The notes beneath the pieces are model-generated. The model worked only from the letters and a program-made list of their open reading frames with translations. It did not search any database and was not told the DNA's origin. DNA of 64,000 nucleotides from an uncultured Kineothrix sp. (GTDB lineage Bacteria; Bacillota; Clostridia; Lachnospirales; Lachnospiraceae): positions 1 through 64,000 of the forward strand of contig CAJUSR010000019.1 of NCBI GenBank assembly GCA_910588855.1. The letters are read 5' to 3'. The translations under genes were made by a program, and so were the position numbers. Below are positions 16,264 to 25,942 of the stretch, piece by piece (the stretch's first letter is position 1; each line of letters starts with the position of its first letter).

Positions 16264-18330
16264 TTATAGTTTTACCATTGCTACACAATTATTCTTCAGT
16301 TTAAAGATAATTCTGCCTACATTTGACGGCAACATATATTTAACTGTATTAATCTCAATAAAGCTCCCCTCGTATGCATTTCCCCTAACAATAACCGCTT
16401 TCATGTCCTGATCCGTTAAATTTGCAAGCTTGGATACTTCCGCATCCAAATCCGCCAGTTCATGGTCTTTTGCTACAATCGCAGCATTCAGCTTTTTAAT
16501 GAATTGAACCGCTTGCTCCTTGTCCTGAGGAAGCGCCTTTAAAATCTTATGCCACCGTTCCTCAAGCGTTGACAATTCCTCCAAAATGCGTTCTCTTTTT
16601 TCTGCCAACTCAGCTTGTTTCTTTTCATAAAGTTCATTTTTCCCCACTTCTAAAAATGTCTTTATATGAGATTTATTTCCAAGGTTATAAGTATCTACCC
16701 CTAATACCGCACGAACCCTGCCTCCCAGAAGCATTCCTTTGCTGCCGGATACTATTACTTTCCCCATTGTGTTAATGTTGCTGTTCATAATGTAATTCGC
16801 CTTTACATTACCTTCAGCATTGATATTGGCTGCCTCAAAAAAGCTGCCGGATACTTCCCCCTTAGCCTCGATAAAGCAATCGAATCTGGAGCAGCTCCCT
16901 TTTTTTATCATAACATTGCCGCCTGCAATCAACCGGCCTGCCTCTACATTATGTTCCACGATGATATCCCCCGTTGCCGAGATATATCCTCCTGAATAAA
17001 CGCTTCCGATTACATGCACGGAACCGTCCACTTCCAGTTTCCCTGTAACAGCCGTTACGTCTTCGCGCACGATAACCATGTTGGAAATAACAATCCGGCC
17101 GTTCAAGTATTCAAACTTCCCACTTATTCTGGAACGGTAAGTCACTCCATCCGAGTCAATATAAAACCCTACCCCTTTCAAGGGCTTCTTCTCCGTTCCT
17201 TCACCGGCATGAAGGACTTCGCCAAAAATGTTTTCGCCATCTACCCCTTTCTGGGCGGGGTGATAAACCGCTATCTTTTCCCCTTCCTCCACAAATTCAA
17301 ACGCTTCTATATTGACATAATCAACACCACCATCCGGCAGCGGCGCCGGGATACGGGGCAAATCAAGACGGACAAAAAATTCATACCAGCCATTTTCACC
17401 TGTTTGTGCCGGTGTTCCTTCCGCAATCAGTATCTTTTCATTCATCCTTCTCTTTTTGACCATATCTTTAATTGCGTCTTTTTTAATTCCGACAACAATT
17501 CCACGTTTTTCCAATTCACGGTAAACATCCGCCTCCGTTACCGAATTTCCAGGAATCCATGTAATAAATGCATAGGCTTTTGTTCCGTTATCCTCTACAA
17601 AGATACTAAATTCTTTTTTGACAAAAGAAGAAATATCTATCCCTAATTTATCCGCCGTTGTATGCTTTTCGGTCTTTTCATTCAAAAGTTTTTTACGTTT
17701 TTCCCGCATATCCGTTCCGGAAAATATCAGTTTGGCATAAGGGGTTACATCCAATCCCGCCTCAAGCCCCAAACGGATTTCTTTCATTTGCCAATGGCTG
17801 AACAGATGATTGGTATAACATGAAACCTCCAGCTTTTTCTCCAATCCCAAACGGATTTGCTCCATCTGCATCCAATTGTACTGGGAGCTGGCATATATGG
17901 AAACATCCAATCCTTCGTACAGCCCTATCCTTATTTCATGAATCTGCTGCACATACATATCATCGGTCAGCCAATCATTGATGGGAAGCCCTTCTTCCAA
18001 GGCAAGGCGGATTTGCTCTAATTCATCATCCACAAACCCTCTGCCCAAATAGGGCGAAAGATCCGTGGAAGAATAAAAGGAAAGCCGAATCTGCTTCATG
18101 GTTTCGTAGCTGTATGAAGGATCCGCATATGCGGAAACATCTACCTTGTCCTTAATTCCCATCCGGATTTGCTCCATTTGGAGCCAGTTGAGTTCCGGAT
18201 TAGAATAAAGCGAAATGTCCAGTCCTTCTTCCTTTCCGAGAAGAATTTCCTGGTATTGTTCCGTCATATATTCCGAATTTTCCGCCATCGTCATTCCGGT
18301 ATTTTTAGGTGGGGTTTTATTTGCATACAT
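16264..18330 (-). CDS. FapA (DUF342) family protein with N-terminal 26-residue repeats
   Basis: 688 residues from the ATG at 18330 (AAAGG 12 bases upstream; an ATG at 18369 is possible but lacks a binding site). Seven 26-residue repeats of pattern [EK]QIRLGL-x2-GLDVS-x-YA (about residues 30-215) precede the FapA/DUF342 region (about 230-580), which has the right-handed parallel beta-helix repeats seen in ISATGDIIVEHNVEAG and ANINAEGNVKANYIM. A helical coiled coil (EKKQAELAEKRERILEELS) and small C-terminal domain follow. DUF342 proteins are polymer-forming or scaffold-like; exact function is unknown. It shares an operon with the HD-GYP gene, suggesting a link to surface or motility signalling. 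Confidence 0.85.
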   Translation of the reverse strand: MYANKTPPKNTGMTMAENSEYMTEQYQEILLGKEEGLDISLYSNPELNWLQMEQIRMGIKDKVDVSAYADPSYSYETMKQIRLSFYSSTDLSPYLGRGFVDDELEQIRLALEEGLPINDWLTDDMYVQQIHEIRIGLYEGLDVSIYASSQYNWMQMEQIRLGLEKKLEVSCYTNHLFSHWQMKEIRLGLEAGLDVTPYAKLIFSGTDMREKRKKLLNEKTEKHTTADKLGIDISSFVKKEFSIFVEDNGTKAYAFITWIPGNSVTEADVYRELEKRGIVVGIKKDAIKDMVKKRRMNEKILIAEGTPAQTGENGWYEFFVRLDLPRIPAPLPDGGVDYVNIEAFEFVEEGEKIAVYHPAQKGVDGENIFGEVLHAGEGTEKKPLKGVGFYIDSDGVTYRSRISGKFEYLNGRIVISNMVIVREDVTAVTGKLEVDGSVHVIGSVYSGGYISATGDIIVEHNVEAGRLIAGGNVMIKKGSCSRFDCFIEAKGEVSGSFFEAANINAEGNVKANYIMNSNINTMGKVIVSGSKGMLLGGRVRAVLGVDTYNLGNKSHIKTFLEVGKNELYEKKQAELAEKRERILEELSTLEERWHKILKALPQDKEQAVQFIKKLNAAIVAKDHELADLDAEVSKLANLTDQDMKAVIVRGNAYEGSFIEINTVKYMLPSNVGRIIFKLKNNCVAMVKL

Positions 18331-18453
18331 GTTAGATTTTAACCTTTCATAATAATAGTATAGTTCCATATATTGTACAACAAATGTACAACAAAGTCTA
18401 CTATTTCCTTATTCCTTTTGTACATTTGAACCAATATCCATCCCCTGTTCCAT

Positions 18454-19737
18454 TCATCCCTTATAAAAGCACTCCATTGCCTTCCGCATATATTCCACAT
18501 CCAAAGTGCCTGCCGTCTCATAAGATGAATGCATCGCCAACTGCGGCAGCCCGATATCCACCGTGCTGACCGGAACCTGTACGGCAGACAAATTCCCAAG
18601 GGTAGAGCCTCCCGCAATATCCGAACGGTTCGCATACGTCTGCCAAGGCACATCCGCCTGTCTGCAAATATCTTTCATCGCCGCCGCGGAAACTCCATCC
18701 GTGGTATACTTTTGGCTTCCATGATATTTAATGACAATCCCTCCATTCAAATAAGGGCGGTTCGTTGGGTCTGCCTTTTCCGGATGGTTCGGATGCACCG
18801 CATGGGCATTGTCTGCGGAAATCATAAAGCTATCCGCCAATAACCTGCAATAACCGTCTTCATTTATATGGAGAGCGCTGCAAATCCTTTGCAGTGTGTC
18901 CTTAAGGAAAGTAGATGCCGCCCCCTGCCTCGTACTGCTGCCTACCTCTTCATTATCAAAGACAGCTAATACATTGCCATATTTCTCCGGCAAGGCATGC
19001 AGCATTCCCTGCAAAGATAAATAAACACATTCCAAATCATCCAGCCTCGGCGCGCAGATAAACTCTCCTGCTGCACCGAATATCCTTCCTTTTTCCCTAT
19101 TATATAAAAATAGGTCGCTTCCAAGGATATCTTCCTCCTCTACTCCTGCAACCTGAGCAATCAACCGGCGGAAAGCCCCCCTGTTTTCTGCTCCGCCGCA
19201 TAAAGGAAGCATATCCGTCTGCACATTATATTCTATCCCTTTATTAATCTCCCGGTTCATATGAATTGCCACATTGGGGATAATGAATAAATCCTTTTCT
19301 ACCACCACATTTTTCACTACCGGTGCCATAAAGCGCCCCGGTGACTGCCTGTCTGCCACAATCACCCGTCCTGCTGCCGATAACGGACGATCCAGCCACG
19401 TAGAGAGAATCATCCCTCCATATTTTTCCACATTCAGCTTTACATATCTGTCCTCTACTGTCATCTCCGCGTTTTCTTTTATTTTAAAACAAGGGGAATC
19501 GCTATGGGATGCCACTATATGGAACCCTTGCATTTCCCTATGCGGAAGGGTAAACGCGATTAGCGAGGAACCATTCCTGTCAACATAATACTTCCCTCCG
19601 GCAAGCAACTCCCATTTTTGGTTTTCCTTAAGCAGCGTATAGCCTGCCGCTTCCAGTTCCGCTGCCATATTCTCTACCACCTGATAACAGCAAGGGCTTT
19701 TCTCTATAAACTCCAACATCTTACGTACATATTCCAT
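18454..19737 (-). CDS. M18 family aminopeptidase
   Basis: 427 residues, cytosolic zinc aminopeptidase of family M18 (aspartyl aminopeptidase-like), cleaving N-terminal residues from peptides. Metal-binding motifs visible: ASHSDSPCFK near residue 77, the Asp of SADNAHAVHPNHP near 310, and DNEEVGSSTRQGA near 262 with the catalytic Glu pair. The start at 19737 gives normal family length. It stands alone between the FapA-like and DUF2156 genes. Confidence 0.95.
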   Translation of the reverse strand: MEYVRKMLEFIEKSPCCYQVVENMAAELEAAGYTLLKENQKWELLAGGKYYVDRNGSSLIAFTLPHREMQGFHIVASHSDSPCFKIKENAEMTVEDRYVKLNVEKYGGMILSTWLDRPLSAAGRVIVADRQSPGRFMAPVVKNVVVEKDLFIIPNVAIHMNREINKGIEYNVQTDMLPLCGGAENRGAFRRLIAQVAGVEEEDILGSDLFLYNREKGRIFGAAGEFICAPRLDDLECVYLSLQGMLHALPEKYGNVLAVFDNEEVGSSTRQGAASTFLKDTLQRICSALHINEDGYCRLLADSFMISADNAHAVHPNHPEKADPTNRPYLNGGIVIKYHGSQKYTTDGVSAAAMKDICRQADVPWQTYANRSDIAGGSTLGNLSAVQVPVSTVDIGLPQLAMHSSYETAGTLDVEYMRKAMECFYKG

Positions 19738-19841
19738 CCGTCTCCGCCTCCCTTTTTATCCTTCTTTCCATGCCCTCTTCCCATAAACCTTCCATAAGGA
19801 ACTTATCTTTTCAAACTATCTAAACCTTTCCAAAGTTTTCC

Positions 19842-20753
19842 TTATACCCTTTCCCGTTCCGACACCAGCCCTTTTTCCATCAAAAATACTGGGTCATAAG
19901 AAAGTTTCGCCTTTCTCAGACCTTCCTCCCCCGTATCCTCTTCCCGGTTGATGTAGCGGTAACCAGCCGCCTCATGTTCTACAAACTGCTGGTTTATCAT
20001 GGGATAAGCCCCCTGGATATCGGCAAACGCTTTTTCGATATGCACTACGAACATATCTTCCCCGCAAGGTTCCCCTAATGAAAAAGCAACGACCTTCCCC
20101 TCTGCCCGGATTAAGCCGCCCCGCAGCCCCAGCCTTTCCCGTTGCTCCAATGCCTGGATTGTCACACAAAATTCATTGTGTTTCTCCCCTTTTTCCATAC
20201 AGCCGTTTTGCTGCCGCCAAATTTCCGCCATAGCGATACATTCATCTACATTTTTATCCGAAATCTGTTCATAAGACCAATCCGGATAGTTCTCCTTGAA
20301 GCGGTTGATATGGTTCCTCTTCCCATGCAGCTTCTTCCCTGCAAGGGAAATGAGCCGTTCCGATTCATATACATAATCCGCAGAATCCCTGTCATATTCC
20401 ACTTGAAACCTTCCCGGATAAAGCATTTCCAGCTTTTCAAACTGGGAAGGGGAAACCAAATGCATCCGGAACGGCCGTTTCACCCCTTTAAAATAACTGG
20501 TTAGGGCATCCACTGTCTTTTTCAAATCCCCTTTCCCCAAAGGACAGCTTACCGAAAGTTCTTCCTCCTCCGATAAAAAAACAAGCATATCTTCCACAAT
20601 CGCATAGCGAATTTCATAAAAGGGTTCCCACAGGTAATTGTTTGCAAACGTAAATTCACAATTCCTGACCGGCTCCATATCATAATAATGCTGGATAATC
20701 CCTTCATCTTCCAACCTAAGTTTTTTCCATATGATTTCCATTTTAATAACCAT
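19842..20753 (-). CDS. DUF2156 (phosphatidylglycerol lysyltransferase C-terminal-like) protein
   Basis: About 300 residues forming a duplicated GNAT-like fold typical of DUF2156: motifs FTFANNYLW, the lysine-rich GKKLHGKRNHINRFKENYPDW, and the C-terminal YPMINQQFVEH followed by YINREEDTGEEGLRKAK. This is the soluble domain related to MprF and FemX-type aminoacyl-tRNA-dependent transferases; stand-alone versions are common in Clostridia and their substrate is not established. Start ATG either at 20753 or 20741. Convergent or divergent regulation is not visible. Confidence 0.85.
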   Translation of the reverse strand: MVIKMEIIWKKLRLEDEGIIQHYYDMEPVRNCEFTFANNYLWEPFYEIRYAIVEDMLVFLSEEEELSVSCPLGKGDLKKTVDALTSYFKGVKRPFRMHLVSPSQFEKLEMLYPGRFQVEYDRDSADYVYESERLISLAGKKLHGKRNHINRFKENYPDWSYEQISDKNVDECIAMAEIWRQQNGCMEKGEKHNEFCVTIQALEQRERLGLRGGLIRAEGKVVAFSLGEPCGEDMFVVHIEKAFADIQGAYPMINQQFVEHEAAGYRYINREEDTGEEGLRKAKLSYDPVFLMEKGLVSERERV

Positions 20754-20849
20754 ACCTTTCTCTCATCCTGCAAACTCTGAAATGTATACCAATATTTGCA
20801 GCATGGACAATCCATTCGTAAAATATATTCTTCACACTTCGTATCATTT

Positions 20850-21740
20850 TTATAATCTACTGCAGCAATCCGACGCCATACTGCAAACAGACGGCGCCAA
20901 TGCACAGCCTCCTAATGCGCTTTCTTTCAGTTCAAAAGGCATACTCCTCCCCACATTGAGCATCACCTGTGCCATTTCGTCAAAGGGTATCCTCTGCCGG
21001 ATATCCGCCAGGGCCTGCTGGGCATTGATAAGGGCATTCACTGCCCCCGCCGCATTCCGGTTCTGGCAAGGGTTTTCCACAAGGCCCCCGATAGGGTCGC
21101 AGACCAGCCCGAGCAGATTAGACAATGCCCCTACCGCAGCGCTCATGGCCTGATCCGGTGTTCCGCCCGCCATTTCCACCGCCGCTGCTGCTGCCATCGC
21201 GGAAGCCGAACCGACTTCCGCCTGACAGCCTGCCTGCGCCCCGGACACTGAAGCATTGCGCATTAGGAGATATCCTACCGCTCCCGCCGTATACAACCCT
21301 TTTCGTAAAATCTCTTCCCCCCAGCCATATTCTTCTTTCAGCGCAAACAAAACCCCCGGCAAAACACCGGAAGAGCCAGCCGTCGGCGCCGCTACAATCA
21401 GCCCCATAGAAGCATTGACTTCAAGCACTGCCATTGCATACGTTATGGCTTTCGTTATCACACTGCCACACAGCGGCAACCCGCTTTTGCTGCCCGCTTC
21501 CAGTTTACGTGCCTCACCGCCAATCAGACCTCCCATCGAATGGATTTCCCTTTCCAACGGTTCATGGGCAGAAGCATCCATAATAGCCAATGCCTTTCCT
21601 ATCCTTATTTCCACCCCGTCTTCCGCCATCCCGGACAATTCCATTTCCCGCCGCTTCATTATTTCGGATATGGGCAGCCCCGTTTCCCTGCATAAATCAA
21701 GCAGCTCGCTGCCACTTTTAAAATCCATTGTCCTCCTCAT
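20850..21740 (-). CDS. sdaAA: L-serine dehydratase, iron-sulfur type, alpha subunit
   Basis: 296 residues. With the beta subunit it converts L-serine to pyruvate and ammonia using an oxygen-labile [4Fe-4S] cluster. Cluster cysteines are seen in AQAGCQAEVGSA, VCDPIGGLVENPCQNR and the LCGSVITKA region. It starts at 21740, 14 bases after the sdaAB stop, with AAGGA upstream, so both are one operon. A tail Cys pair (MASDCCSRL) lies at the C-terminus. Confidence 0.96.
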   Translation of the reverse strand: MRRTMDFKSGSELLDLCRETGLPISEIMKRREMELSGMAEDGVEIRIGKALAIMDASAHEPLEREIHSMGGLIGGEARKLEAGSKSGLPLCGSVITKAITYAMAVLEVNASMGLIVAAPTAGSSGVLPGVLFALKEEYGWGEEILRKGLYTAGAVGYLLMRNASVSGAQAGCQAEVGSASAMAAAAAVEMAGGTPDQAMSAAVGALSNLLGLVCDPIGGLVENPCQNRNAAGAVNALINAQQALADIRQRIPFDEMAQVMLNVGRSMPFELKESALGGCALAPSVCSMASDCCSRL

Positions 21741-21753
21741 CTTTGCATCCTTC

Positions 21754-22434
21754 CTATAGTAGCGTCACGTCCATAATATGGGGATTTTCCTTAATCCCTT
21801 CCGTCACTGTCTTTGGTATTTTTTCATCCGACTCTACTACCGTATAAGCCCTTGCCCCTTTTTCCTCCCGGAAAATCCGCATAAAAGCAATGTTTACCCC
21901 ACAATCGCTTAAACACTTGGTTATATGGGCAGCCACACCCTGCTTGTCCGTCTGACTCACTATCAATGTGCTGTATTCCCCTGTAAAATCCACTTCAATC
22001 TGATTCAGGCGGGCAATTTTTACCTTTCCCCCTCCCAGGGATATCCCTCTGACAAAAAGATGCCTTCCGTCCTTTCCTGCAATATCCATATCCGCCGTAT
22101 TCGGATGCACATCTTTCTCTTCCGACAAGGTAAATGTATATTCCAAACCTTCTTTGCCGGCATAGGAAAAGGCATCCCGAATCCGCAAATCATCGGTTGC
22201 AAAGCCAAGTATGCCCCCCAGCAGGGCCCTATCTGTTCCATGCCCTTTATAAGTTTTGGCAAAAGAACCATATAATGTAAAATCCACTCTTTTCATAAGC
22301 TGCTCTTTTGTCTTTTCTTCCTTATAAAATATTTTCCGTGCCAGCAATGCCATCGACACTGCCCCCGCCGTATGGGAACTGGACGGCCCTACCATATTCG
22401 GCCCTATCACGTCAAAAAGACTGATTCCTGTCAT
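21754..22434 (-). CDS. sdaAB: L-serine dehydratase, iron-sulfur type, beta subunit
   Basis: 226 residues. N-terminal serine dehydratase beta domain with SLFDVIGPNMVGPSSSHTAGA, and a C-terminal ACT domain (about 150-226; STLIVSQTDKQGVAAHITK) that probably senses serine. Partner of the alpha subunit downstream. The ATG at 22434 follows GGAGG at seven bases. Confidence 0.96.
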   Translation of the reverse strand: MTGISLFDVIGPNMVGPSSSHTAGAVSMALLARKIFYKEEKTKEQLMKRVDFTLYGSFAKTYKGHGTDRALLGGILGFATDDLRIRDAFSYAGKEGLEYTFTLSEEKDVHPNTADMDIAGKDGRHLFVRGISLGGGKVKIARLNQIEVDFTGEYSTLIVSQTDKQGVAAHITKCLSDCGVNIAFMRIFREEKGARAYTVVESDEKIPKTVTEGIKENPHIMDVTLL

Positions 22435-22654
22435 GGGAATACCTCCTGCCTTATGTAATATTCATGGGTTTTTGCCGCCTTACGGCTTAGTATATCCCCT
22501 TTTCCAAAATTCATCCTATTTTTCCCAGCTTTTCGCTTCTATACTATGCAAAGCCAACTTACTTTTTCAATTTATGATGACATCCGCAAACCTGACATGC
22601 ACAAAAATCCGTGGAGAAATGGATTGCGCATAGCTTATTCCCGCGAGCAAGACT

Positions 22655-22735
22655 GCCGCCAGGGTCAAATACCCCGCTGCTCTGCAGCGCTGCAAGTTTG
22701 ATACCCCGTTGCTTGCAGCGGGGTCTTTGATTCCC
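22655..22735. repeat. GC-rich palindromic repeat at recQ 3' end
   Basis: Contains CCCGCTGCTCTGCAGCGCTG and CCCCGTTGCTTGCAGCGGGG, two related hairpin units in tandem separated by AAGTTTGATA. It begins inside the last codons of recQ and runs past the stop. Looks like an inserted dispersed element. The remaining interval to the sdaAB start (22435-22654) has no feature I can support. Confidence 0.65.
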
Positions 22736-24572
22736 CTTGCACGCAGGTAAGGAACCGTCCTCCGTACTTTTCATATTTAAATTCACCGACTCCGGATACC
22801 GACAGCATTTCTTCCTTTGTTTTGGGCTTCACTATGCACATATGTACCAATGTTTTATCGGAAAAAACAATATAAGGCGGCACCTTTTCTTCTCTTGCAA
22901 TCTCCGTCCGCAAAGCCCGGAGCCTTTCAAACATTTCTTCCTCCGTCTTCGTAAATTCATCCTCCGTAACCCCAATCGTCCACTTACGGCTTTTTTCCTT
23001 CTTTGCCTTGGCCGGATGCTCCTCTTCTTTTGCCATTTTCATGACAATCCGTTCTTCTTCCTTCAGCACCGCCTCCGATTTCTCCGTCAATTTCACAATC
23101 GCAAACTCATCGTTTGTCACATGCAGATACCCATATAATTGTAAATGGTTCATCACTTTCCGCAATTTATGTGTCGGGGCCTTTGCCAATTTTCCATAAT
23201 AAGGATTGGTTTCCATCCGGTATTTGCGTATTTTCGCCGTATTGGCCCCATGTACCGTATCCACAATCATTGCCGTTCCAAACCGCTGCCTGCTGGCCTG
23301 CACACACCCGATGATACCCTTTGCCATTTCCGTAACATCCACCTCTTCAAACCGGCTTAGGCAATTGGAACAATTTCCGCAATAGCTGCTTCCATATTCC
23401 CCAAAATACCGGAGGATATAGTCCCGCAGGCACTCGTTGGTAAAGCAGTAAAAAGTCATTTTCCGCAGCCGTTCCCTATCCCTTTCCGCTACCAGCCGCC
23501 TCATCACTTCATCCAATTCCTGATTGTCTTTATTATTATCGATAAAAAACTGGTTCGTCACCACATCCTGCCCTGCATACAGCAGCACACATTCCGCCGC
23601 TTCCCCATCCCTTCCGGCACGCCCGGCTTCCTGATAATAGCTTTCCATATTTTTCGGCATATTATAATGCACCACGAAGCGCACATCGGATTTATCAATT
23701 CCCATGCCAAAAGCATTAGTTGCCACCATAATTTCCGCCCTGCTGTAAATAAAATCTTCCTGGTTTGCCTTCCGCTCCCCATCCCCAAGGCCAGCATGGT
23801 ATTTAGTCACGGAAAAGCCTTCTTCTTTTAAACGCTCATAAACTTCTTCTACATATCTCCTTGTCAGGCAATAAACAATCCCGCTCTGCCCCGGATGCAT
23901 CTGCAGAAAATTTTTCATCGATGCATATTTATCTTTGGGCGACTGTACGGCAAAATATAAATTTGGGCGGTCAAACCCCGTCGCCGTCACGGTAGGATTT
24001 TGCAGCAACAGGATATCTATAATATCGTCCCTTACCTCTTTCGTCGCAGTAGCCGTAAAAGCACTGATAACCGGACGTTTGGGCAGCTTTTCGATAAATT
24101 CCACAATTTTCAAATAACTTGGACGGAAATCCTGCCCCCACTGGGAAACGCAGTGCGCCTCATCTACCACCAGCATAGCTATGTTTGCCTGCATCGCAAA
24201 ATCCAAAAAAGCATCCGTCACTAACCGCTCCGGCGCCACATAAATAATCTTATATCTCCCCTGTCTGGCAAGCCCCAGCGCCTTCTGATATTGCCCTGCC
24301 GTCAGGGAACTATTCAAATATGCCGCATGCACCCCCGCCTGATTCAACCCTTCTACCTGATCCTTCATCAGCGAAATCAATGGGGAGATGACAAGAGTAA
24401 TTCCTTCCATCATAAGGGCCGGCACCTGAAAACATATGGATTTCCCCGCTCCCGTAGGCATAATCCCAAACGTATCCTGCTTCCGTAATATGCTTTCTAT
24501 CAGCTCTTCCTGCCCCTCCCGGAAGGAGTCATATCCAAAATACTGCTTTAATACTTTTTTTGCCAAACTCAT
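22665..24572 (-). CDS. recQ: ATP-dependent DNA helicase RecQ
   Basis: 635 residues from the ATG at 24572 (MSLAKKVLKQYFGYDSFREGQ), chosen by homology; upstream in-frame codons are not family-like. Helicase motifs: PTGAGKSICFQ (I), VDEAHCVSQWGQDFRPSY (II, aromatic loop), ATNAFGMGID and QEAGRAGRDG (VI). A zinc-binding region (CLRDYILRYFG, CGNCSNC), winged-helix and an HRDC-type domain follow. 3'-5' helicase for recombination and fork repair. The final about 20 residues (after GGRFLTCV) are encoded by a palindromic repeat and not conserved. Adjacent upstream is nth, another DNA repair gene. Confidence 0.95.
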   Translation of the reverse strand: MSLAKKVLKQYFGYDSFREGQEELIESILRKQDTFGIMPTGAGKSICFQVPALMMEGITLVISPLISLMKDQVEGLNQAGVHAAYLNSSLTAGQYQKALGLARQGRYKIIYVAPERLVTDAFLDFAMQANIAMLVVDEAHCVSQWGQDFRPSYLKIVEFIEKLPKRPVISAFTATATKEVRDDIIDILLLQNPTVTATGFDRPNLYFAVQSPKDKYASMKNFLQMHPGQSGIVYCLTRRYVEEVYERLKEEGFSVTKYHAGLGDGERKANQEDFIYSRAEIMVATNAFGMGIDKSDVRFVVHYNMPKNMESYYQEAGRAGRDGEAAECVLLYAGQDVVTNQFFIDNNKDNQELDEVMRRLVAERDRERLRKMTFYCFTNECLRDYILRYFGEYGSSYCGNCSNCLSRFEEVDVTEMAKGIIGCVQASRQRFGTAMIVDTVHGANTAKIRKYRMETNPYYGKLAKAPTHKLRKVMNHLQLYGYLHVTNDEFAIVKLTEKSEAVLKEEERIVMKMAKEEEHPAKAKKEKSRKWTIGVTEDEFTKTEEEMFERLRALRTEIAREEKVPPYIVFSDKTLVHMCIVKPKTKEEMLSVSGVGEFKYEKYGGRFLTCVQGESKTPLQATGYQTCSAAEQRGI

Positions 24573-24600
24573 GAAACTGTTGCCGTTCCTCCTTTGTTTT

Positions 24601-25224
24601 TTATATCCGCTTTCCGCACCATTGTTCCAGCACACAATCCTCACATCGTGCCTTCCTCGCCGTGCATATGCTCCTGCCATGATAAATTAATTGAAAATTA
24701 ATGCGGTTCCAATGTTCTTCCGGAAGGGCTTTCATCAACTCTTTTTCCACCTGGACCGGGTTTTTCCCTTCCGCCCAGCCTATCCTTCTTGAAATCCGGA
24801 ATACATGGGTATCTACCGTCACCCCCGGAATCCCATAAGCATCCGCAAGGAACAGCGTGGCCGTCTTCCGCCCTACACCGGGTAAATCCACTAACTCCTC
24901 TATGCTCACCGGAACTTTTTTGCCATATTTCTTCCATAGTTTTTCACAGCACTTTTTCATATTCCGTGCCTTTACTTTATATAAACCGATGCTCTTAATT
25001 GCATTTTCCACTTCCTCTGCCGGGGCCTGTGCCACCGCCTCTATGGAAGGGAAGCGTTCCCACAGGTCAGGCAGCGTCTCATCTACCTGTTTATCCGTAC
25101 TTTGGGCGCTCAACATAATCGCTATCAAAAGCTGCCAATCCTCATTATGCAAAAAACTTTCCTTTTTCAACCCATATTCTTTATCCAGAGTATCCAAAAT
25201 TTTTTTCGTTTTCTCTTTTGTCAT
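24601..25224 (-). CDS. nth: Endonuclease III
   Basis: 207 residues. DNA glycosylase/AP lyase for oxidised pyrimidines. Helix-hairpin-helix LPGVGRKTA carries the catalytic Lys, VDTHV the catalytic Asp, and the C-terminus has the [4Fe-4S] ligands in C-x6-C-x2-C-x5-C spacing (CTARKARCEDCVLEQWC). Full family length. Precedes recQ by 28 bases, so co-transcription is likely. Confidence 0.97.
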   Translation of the reverse strand: MTKEKTKKILDTLDKEYGLKKESFLHNEDWQLLIAIMLSAQSTDKQVDETLPDLWERFPSIEAVAQAPAEEVENAIKSIGLYKVKARNMKKCCEKLWKKYGKKVPVSIEELVDLPGVGRKTATLFLADAYGIPGVTVDTHVFRISRRIGWAEGKNPVQVEKELMKALPEEHWNRINFQLIYHGRSICTARKARCEDCVLEQWCGKRI

Positions 25225-25254
25225 TTTCCCTTATCCCGCCATGAAACAATACCT

Positions 25255-25728
25255 TTACAAAATTTTTTCCATCCCTACTTTTTGAGGTTTCAACCCGCAT
25301 TTTTCATAAAATTTCATCGCCGCCTCGTTGCAGCTCCATACATTCAAAGTCACATTATAACAGCCCTGCTCTTTGGCAAACTCCAAGACTCTTTCATACA
25401 ATCCTTTTCCGATATGCTTCCCTCTGATTTTTTCATCCACACATAAATCGTCAATATACAAAGTCTTAATGTCTGTCAGAATATTATCGTTGCTATGATG
25501 TTGGAACATACAGAAAGCATAGCCCATTACTTCATCATTTTCATCCACCGCCACAAAAACAGGCCTTTTGTCATCTTTTATAATCTCCATTAACTGTTCA
25601 TCCGTATATTTCCGGTTATTGTTCCCTTGAAATAAATCCGGACGCCCTTTATGATGCACCATACACACTTGCCTCAAAAGCTCGTTCATTCTATCCATAT
25701 CCTTTTCTTTTGCCCGCCTGATTTCCAT
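25255..25728 (-). CDS. GNAT family N-acetyltransferase
   Basis: 157 residues covering a complete GNAT fold: acetyl-CoA binding motif A is in DDLCVDEKIRGKHIGKGLYERVLEFA (key Arg/Gly pattern RGKHIGKG), motif B in NVWSCNEAAMKFYEKCGL. The substrate cannot be told from sequence. The start at 25728 follows AAAGGG. It lies 30 bases upstream of nth. Confidence 0.9.
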   Translation of the reverse strand: MEIRRAKEKDMDRMNELLRQVCMVHHKGRPDLFQGNNNRKYTDEQLMEIIKDDKRPVFVAVDENDEVMGYAFCMFQHHSNDNILTDIKTLYIDDLCVDEKIRGKHIGKGLYERVLEFAKEQGCYNVTLNVWSCNEAAMKFYEKCGLKPQKVGMEKIL

Positions 25729-25824
25729 TGCCCTTTTCTTCCTCTTTCCTTCTTTCTGTTTACCGTTGACATCCTACAGTATAAATGATTTTACGGTTTC
25801 GTGCAACAGACAGAAAAATAGTGT

Positions 25825-25875
25825 GCGCCGGGAATGTCACACAAATATATGTAAACATTCCCGGCGCTTTATTTT
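25825..25875. terminator. Strong bidirectional hairpin terminator
   Basis: 13-bp perfect stem GCGCCGGGAATGT (25825-25837)/ACATTCCCGGCGC (25855-25867), with T-rich sequence on both sides. On the minus strand it ends the small membrane protein gene at 25943. The rest of 25729-25942 holds nothing else I can support. Confidence 0.85.
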
Positions 25876-25942
25876 TAATATTTATGCTTTCTGCTCCATA
25901 AAAAGCATATCATTTTCAGGGCAATCCAACATCCGGCTCCCT

